Of a stretch of DNA of 9,360 nucleotides, positions 6,058 to 9,360 are shown in pieces. Position 1 is the first letter of the stretch. Every line of letters begins with the position of its first letter. The position numbers and the translations under genes are program-made. Origin of the DNA: an archaeon (GTDB lineage Archaea > Thermoproteota > Nitrososphaeria > Nitrososphaerales > UBA183). The stretch is taken from NCBI GenBank assembly GCA_021786335.1, contig JAJYNM010000066.1, positions 1 to 9,360 of the forward strand, given 5' to 3'. Below the pieces are notes generated by a model. The model worked only from the letters and a program-made list of their open reading frames with translations. It had not been told where the DNA came from and made no database searches.

Positions 6058-6989
6058 AGACCGTCAGGAGCGCCCCGCCAGGGCTGCTGGACGGGTTCAG
6101 GCGCGACTGCGAGCTCAGGGGGCTCAGCCCGGAGACCGTCAACCATTACGGCTGGTGCATGAACCACTTCCTAGAGTTCCTCGACGAGCAGGGGACGACC
6201 TACGACCGTGTGGACCTGCGAACGCTGACGCTTTACCTCGAGCGGCTCCGGGAGAAGTCTGCGAGATACAAGACCGTGGAGAACGTCTACGCGGCGATAT
6301 CCGCGTTCTACGAGTACCTGGTCTTCGGAGGGAAGATTGCGACGAACCTGGTCCTACCGTTTAGGAAGAGGTACCTCCGGAGGTACAAGGACGGGAGCGA
6401 GCAGATGGAAAGGAGATTGCTGACCGTGGAGGAGATGAGCAGGCTCGTGAGCTCGATAATGGACCCCAGGGACAGGGCAATCGCCCTGGTGTTCGCGAAG
6501 ACTGGCATACGGAGGAGGGAACTCCTGAACCTCGACGTGGACTCCATAGACTGGAGGGACGACTCGATCAAGCTCAAGCCCACGCCGAAGAGGAGCAACA
6601 GGGTGGTATTCTTCGACGAGGAGTGCGAGGTCGCCCTCAAGAGGTGGCTGGCGTATAGGGAGAGGCTGAAGCCTCGGACTTCGGCGCTATTCGTAAGCTA
6701 CCAGAGCCTGACGAGGCTCGACAGGAGCAGCCTGTACTCGGCGGTGACGAAGTATGCGGAGGCACTGGGGTTCCACAAGCCGGGCTCGCCCCGGCTCGAG
6801 GACCACTTCGGACCCCACTGCTTCCGACACTACTTCACGACCTTCCTCCTCAGGAACGGGATGCCGAGGGAGTACATCAAGGAGTTGAGGGGGGACAGCA
6901 GGAGGGAGGCCATCGACATCTACAACCACATCGACAGGGAGGAGCTCAGGAGGAGCTACCTGGCGTGCGTACAGAAGCTACGAGTTTAG
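6036..6989 (+). CDS. Archaeal tyrosine recombinase/integrase
   Basis: 317 residues from ATG 6036; ATG 6045, three codons on, is an alternative start. An N-terminal SAM-like core-binding domain (about 15-115, with YGWCMNHFLEFLDEQ) precedes the catalytic domain. Catalytic residues: Arg159 in TGIRRREL, Lys185 in TPKRSNR, His261 and Arg264 in HCFRH, and the nucleophile Tyr296 in DIYNHID. The position usually His or Trp before the tyrosine is Asp287 (ELRGDS). From memory, LRGD...DIY-H is common in archaeal integrases, so I read the enzyme as active. It cuts and rejoins DNA at a short core site to integrate or excise an element. It overlaps the regulator by 22 bases. Its position just after a tRNA gene suggests that the tRNA is its target. 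No split of the gene by an att site is seen, so it is not a disrupted SSV-type integrase. Confidence 0.95.
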   Translation: MVEMERVETVRSAPPGLLDGFRRDCELRGLSPETVNHYGWCMNHFLEFLDEQGTTYDRVDLRTLTLYLERLREKSARYKTVENVYAAISAFYEYLVFGGKIATNLVLPFRKRYLRRYKDGSEQMERRLLTVEEMSRLVSSIMDPRDRAIALVFAKTGIRRRELLNLDVDSIDWRDDSIKLKPTPKRSNRVVFFDEECEVALKRWLAYRERLKPRTSALFVSYQSLTRLDRSSLYSAVTKYAEALGFHKPGSPRLEDHFGPHCFRHYFTTFLLRNGMPREYIKELRGDSRREAIDIYNHIDREELRRSYLACVQKLRV

Positions 6990-7074
6990 GGTCCATCGCG
7001 CCTCCATTAGTCATGCCTCGTCCATGTACATCAATGAAAACCCTTCAAGTCGAAACGAATCTCAACGCCGGCAG

Positions 7075-7422
7075 TCAAACCAGTCCCTTCGTTCGTAAGA
7101 AATCAATCGTCGGAGGGGAAATGTCAACTTTGGGTATCCTCTTAGGGACCACCCATTCGACATTGAAAACGTCTGGCCCTTTTCTTAACTCTCCTCCGCG
7201 ACATACCCCCTCGAAACAGAATAGGACTATGTGGAAACCTTCTCCCTCTTTCAATACCAAGTTCTTGAACCCTAGAAGTCCTTTCACCTGAATCTCCAAT
7301 CCCGTCTCCTCGCGCGCCTCTCTTATTGCTGCCTGTTCTAGCTCTTCACCGGCCTCCAGATGGCCGCCTGGTAGAGCCCATTTCCCCTTATCGGGCGGAT
7401 CTGCTCGCTTCACCATCAACAC
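7075..7422 (-). CDS. NUDIX hydrolase, 5' end uncertain
   Basis: The full Nudix box is present: Gly20, Glu26, Arg34-Glu35, Glu38-Glu39, Gly41 (GGHLEAGEELEQ and REAREETGLE), preceded by KWALPGG. These enzymes cleave nucleoside diphosphates linked to another group, using Mg bound by the box glutamates. From GTG 7422 the protein has 115 residues and lacks its first strand. The same frame continues upstream with family-like sequence (APHVSVVALVHNAGK) up to a TGA at 7510-7512, but offers no ATG, GTG or TTG. The ATGs at 7513 and 7507, well placed after a TATA box, are in another frame that ends at 7481. A one-base indel between about 7503 and 7481 would explain this; otherwise a rare start codon is used. 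It ends tail to tail with the integrase gene. The substrate (dNTP, ADP-ribose or other) cannot be told. Confidence 0.85.
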   Translation of the reverse strand: MLMVKRADPPDKGKWALPGGHLEAGEELEQAAIREAREETGLEIQVKGLLGFKNLVLKEGEGFHIVLFCFEGVCRGGELRKGPDVFNVEWVVPKRIPKVDISPPTIDFLRTKGLV

Positions 7423-7533
7423 TTTCCCGGCGTTGTGAACGAGAGCAACAACCGAGACGTGAGGAGCCTTCAGAGTGTCCTCACTTGCACTTGGGAACAG
7501 AATCCATGGTCATCTAGGCATCTGCAATGACCG

Positions 7534-7557
7534 CCATATATTGCATCTACTTAAGTG
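7534..7557. promoter_or_regulatory. Divergent promoter region between NUDIX and the membrane/NDT-like operon
   Basis: CCATATATTG (7534-7543) reads as a TATA box on both strands. On the minus strand it lies about 25 bases before ATG 7513, fitting a leaderless NUDIX start there. ACTTAAGT (7549-7556) is a perfect 8-base palindrome and may be a second box for the plus-strand operon, whose ATG is at 7607. Shared control of the two sides is possible. Confidence 0.4.
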
Positions 7558-7606
7558 AAGGAATGCATGACCCTCCGCGTTGGATTCGCGAAGAGGGTTC
7601 AACTGA

Positions 7607-8629
7607 ATGGTTTTCGACCTTGCGTCACTTTTCCTTCCCGTAATAGCGCTCGTTGACACAATCCTGATTGGGCTCTCTCTGTGGGAGTTGAGATTCCGAA
7701 GAAAGGAAATCAAATCGCGGGAAGAGGAAATCAAGAAGCGAGATGAAATGGTAGATGCGGTCGGAGACGCGGTCGGTAAGGTGAGGGCCTCTGTAGGAGA
7801 GATTGGGAGGAAGAAGATTAACCTAGCACTCGCTGGTTCAATTCAGGAGGCCAAGGTTTCTGTACATCACGTGTCTTTGGGTTTCAGCGTGCCCGAAGAA
7901 GACCCAATGAAGGAGGATATGTTAGAAGCACTTCTGGAGGCAATCAAGACGAAGTCGAAGGACCCGAATGTTGAGATTCTATTCGTTGGTGCACCCTCAA
8001 TCGAAAAACTGAGGGGCGCGTTTCTCAGGAAGAAGTATGGCGCTGCTGTTCGCCTAAGCGATGATGCTCGGAGGGACTTGAGGTTTCAGGTGGTTGACGA
8101 AAAGATTGCCGTTCTAGGTGTTGCTCCAAGCCCCTCTCATCCGAGTGAGATTGGTTACGAAATAATGAGTGATGAATTAGCCGAGATGTTTGAACGGAGA
8201 TTCCAACAAATCTGGAATAGCCCCAAGACGGTTGACTATGATGCATTCGCGAAGGCTGCAATTGAGAGAGTCATAACAACTTCGGCCACTTCGAACACCT
8301 CGTTCGCATCCATTAATACTCTGTCGGGTGCTTTTGGTTTTCGAGGAGATGAAGGTGAGGACGAGATAAAGCGACTTATTGGCGAAATGGGCGACAAGGT
8401 TACGCTATACCAAGGTGAGTTCGTCTTGTTTCATGATGGATTCTTGCAGGTTGTTTCCGATTGCCAAGATAGATTGCGTTCTTCAGACCCGAGCGTCTTG
8501 GCGAAAGGCGTAGCTTCAGAGTTAGGATTGCCAGTGGATGAGTCTTGCGTGAAGAACGCCCTCGCAGAACTTAAAAGGACGAGAGGGCCGGACGGCAAAG
8601 GAGAAAAGCAATCAGGAGCGCAAAATTGA
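7607..8629 (+). CDS. Membrane-anchored protein with phospholipase-D-like domain
   Basis: 340 residues. Residues 7-27 (SLFLPVIALVDTILIGLSLW) form one membrane helix, followed by a charged coiled coil at about 31-65 rich in Lys, Arg and Glu, so most of the protein lies in the cytoplasm. Residues 80-204 resemble a phospholipase-D-like fold of the non-catalytic sort: a strand (VEILFVGAP), a helix, AAVRLSDDARRDLRFQVVDEKIAVLGV, then GYEIMSDELAEMFERRFQQIW. No HxKxxxxD motif is present, so nuclease or lipase activity is unlikely and ligand binding is more probable. The remainder (210-325) is mixed helix and strand and is not recognised. GAGGG at 7593-7597 lies nine bases before the ATG. It overlaps the next gene by four bases, so the two products probably act together. 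G+C content is visibly below that of the integrase. PLD-like assignment is moderate; the role is unknown. Confidence 0.75.
   Translation: MVFDLASLFLPVIALVDTILIGLSLWELRFRRKEIKSREEEIKKRDEMVDAVGDAVGKVRASVGEIGRKKINLALAGSIQEAKVSVHHVSLGFSVPEEDPMKEDMLEALLEAIKTKSKDPNVEILFVGAPSIEKLRGAFLRKKYGAAVRLSDDARRDLRFQVVDEKIAVLGVAPSPSHPSEIGYEIMSDELAEMFERRFQQIWNSPKTVDYDAFAKAAIERVITTSATSNTSFASINTLSGAFGFRGDEGEDEIKRLIGEMGDKVTLYQGEFVLFHDGFLQVVSDCQDRLRSSDPSVLAKGVASELGLPVDESCVKNALAELKRTRGPDGKGEKQSGAQN
8614..8618 (+). promoter_or_regulatory. Ribosome binding site that fixes the TTG start of the NDT-like gene
   Basis: AGGAG lies seven bases before TTG 8626, inside the end of the upstream gene. ATGs at 8633 and 8636 are out of frame, so this site supports the TTG start and the TTGA stop-start overlap. 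Confidence 0.65.
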
Positions 8630-9081
8630 GCCATGATGGTCCTACGGTGTATATAGCTGCGTCAATGAGTATTGCGGACAAGATTAGCGAAGTCGAAGAC
8701 GCGCTCAGAACTGCGGGAATTCGGTACTATTCTCCAAGGGAGTTAATTCCATCAAGCACACCAAAATCGAAAATGCCTGAAATAGTCTTGAAACGGTGTA
8801 CGGAGCATATAATCCGCGCTGATGGTATGGTCGTACTGCTGGACTATTACGGTAAAGACACATCCTTCGAAATTGGATTTGCTCGCGGAATCGGAAAAAA
8901 GGTCATCGGTTACTGCACCGACTCACGAGCGGAAGCCTCGTTCGCCGAGGATTACATGTTGCGCAATTCGATTGTTTTGGTTGCACACAGCCTTGAAGAA
9001 CTGACAACAGAGGTCCGAAGACTTTTCGTTCGCTTGAGTCGACATAACGAGCGAGCTGAAATCAAGAATCGCTCCCGCTAG
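8626..9081 (+). CDS. Nucleoside 2-deoxyribosyltransferase-like enzyme
   Basis: 151 residues, typical length for the family. An N-terminal strand VYIAASMS (8-15) is followed by a helix and YYSPREL (34-40). ADGMVVLLDYYGKDTSFEIGFARGIGKKVIGY (65-96) carries the family hallmark: Asp73 and Asp78 before Glu82, which stands where the catalytic glutamate of nucleoside 2-deoxyribosyltransferases sits, in the context FEIGFA. Known members transfer or hydrolyse the N-glycosidic bond of (deoxy)nucleosides or nucleotides, and relatives occur in nucleotide-signalling and defence systems. No membrane segment is present. It starts with TTG overlapping the TGA of the membrane gene (TTGA), behind AGGAG, so it is strictly co-translated. 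I infer that the upstream protein tethers or regulates it. Whether it salvages nucleosides, breaks dNTPs or NAD, or only binds nucleotides cannot be said. Confidence 0.85.
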   Translation: MSHDGPTVYIAASMSIADKISEVEDALRTAGIRYYSPRELIPSSTPKSKMPEIVLKRCTEHIIRADGMVVLLDYYGKDTSFEIGFARGIGKKVIGYCTDSRAEASFAEDYMLRNSIVLVAHSLEELTTEVRRLFVRLSRHNERAEIKNRSR

Positions 9082-9197
9082 CTCCCAATTACTTTTCACT
9101 CCTAGGCCACTACTTCGACCGGCTGGCTTCGCAAATCAACGAGGAATCGACTCGTGCATCTCCCGACAGACTCGGAACTCGCGGAGGGACCAGGGCA

Positions 9198-9305
9198 GTG
9201 AACAGGAAAATGGATGCCTCTGACAAGGTCTTGCAGCAAACGATGGCCGAGGTTGCGACAAGACAAGAGAAAGCCGAGTCATCGTTCGAAATGGCGCGAA
9301 ACTAG
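9198..9305 (+). CDS. Possible 35-residue helical peptide
   Basis: GTG 9198 has GGAGGG at 9183-9188, nine bases upstream. The product (VNRKMDASDKVLQQTMAEVATR and on) is charged and helix-prone with no known motif. The same frame stays open upstream to about 9056 with a protein-like stretch (HYFDRLASQINEES) but no start, so this may instead be the tail of a truncated gene. It is the third frame downstream of the membrane/NDT-like pair on the same strand. Weakly supported. Confidence 0.3.
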   Translation: MNRKMDASDKVLQQTMAEVATRQEKAESSFEMARN

Positions 9306-9313
9306 CCGGACTT

Positions 9314-9327
9314 GGTTCTTGAGAACC
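9314..9327. repeat. Short inverted repeat
   Basis: GGTTCT-TG-AGAACC has six-base perfect arms and a two-base TG centre. It lies nine bases after the small frame's stop. It could be an operator for a gene beyond the window. Its shape recalls the repeat at 5456-5471 (arms start GGTT, centre TG), though the arms differ. Confidence 0.4.
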
Positions 9328-9360
9328 GTGGAGGGCCGGTGCTCAGGATGCGCAAGCTCC

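Noticed and set aside
1..9360. CRISPR array or insertion sequence
   Set aside because: No evenly spaced direct repeats were seen by eye, and no transposase-like protein is encoded; the only recombinase is the integrase.

Overview
The window looks archaeal. A tRNA-Phe gene carries two tiny introns, each flanked by a bulge-helix-bulge splicing motif. Genes start with TATA boxes about 25-30 bases before leaderless or short-leader starts, and TTG and GTG starts are common. There is an archaeal-type HflX GTPase and an archaeal-type tyrosine recombinase. Several introns at non-canonical tRNA positions fit best with a member of the Thermoproteota (Crenarchaeota/Nitrososphaeria/Bathyarchaeia side), whose splicing endonucleases accept relaxed motifs. 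This placement is an inference; no taxonomic marker gene is present.

Left part (1-5100), all intact genes on the minus strand: a molybdenum hydroxylase pair of the xanthine dehydrogenase/CO dehydrogenase-like family (an iron-sulfur subunit with a Tat signal, then the start of the large molybdopterin subunit, which runs off the window), a GTPase HflX, and a zinc-ribbon RDD membrane protein. Two membrane-protein loci here are broken: one by a single in-frame TAG (1517-1916) and one by several frameshifts and stops (4185-4937). The spaces at 1235-1516 and 1917-2396 hold nothing I can call a gene.

Middle (5300-6990), plus strand: the tRNA-Phe(GAA) gene, then a perfect inverted repeat squeezed between two TATA-like boxes, a ribbon-helix-helix/coiled-coil DNA-binding protein, and a tyrosine recombinase that overlaps it. 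A tRNA followed at once by a regulator and an integrase is the classic left edge of an archaeal integrative element. I do not see the matching second attachment site in the window, so the element would have to end beyond 9360.

Right part (7000-9360), visibly lower in G+C: a NUDIX hydrolase gene (minus strand, with a damaged or odd 5' end) is divergent from a tightly coupled two-gene operon. That operon encodes a membrane-anchored protein with a phospholipase-D-like fold lacking the HKD catalytic residues, and a nucleoside 2-deoxyribosyltransferase-like enzyme. A membrane-tethered possible sensor coupled to a nucleotide-processing enzyme, on likely mobile DNA, is a candidate for an undescribed defence or nucleotide-signalling system. 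This is the most interesting hypothesis here. The tRNA with two introns and a four-base middle exon is the best-supported oddity.
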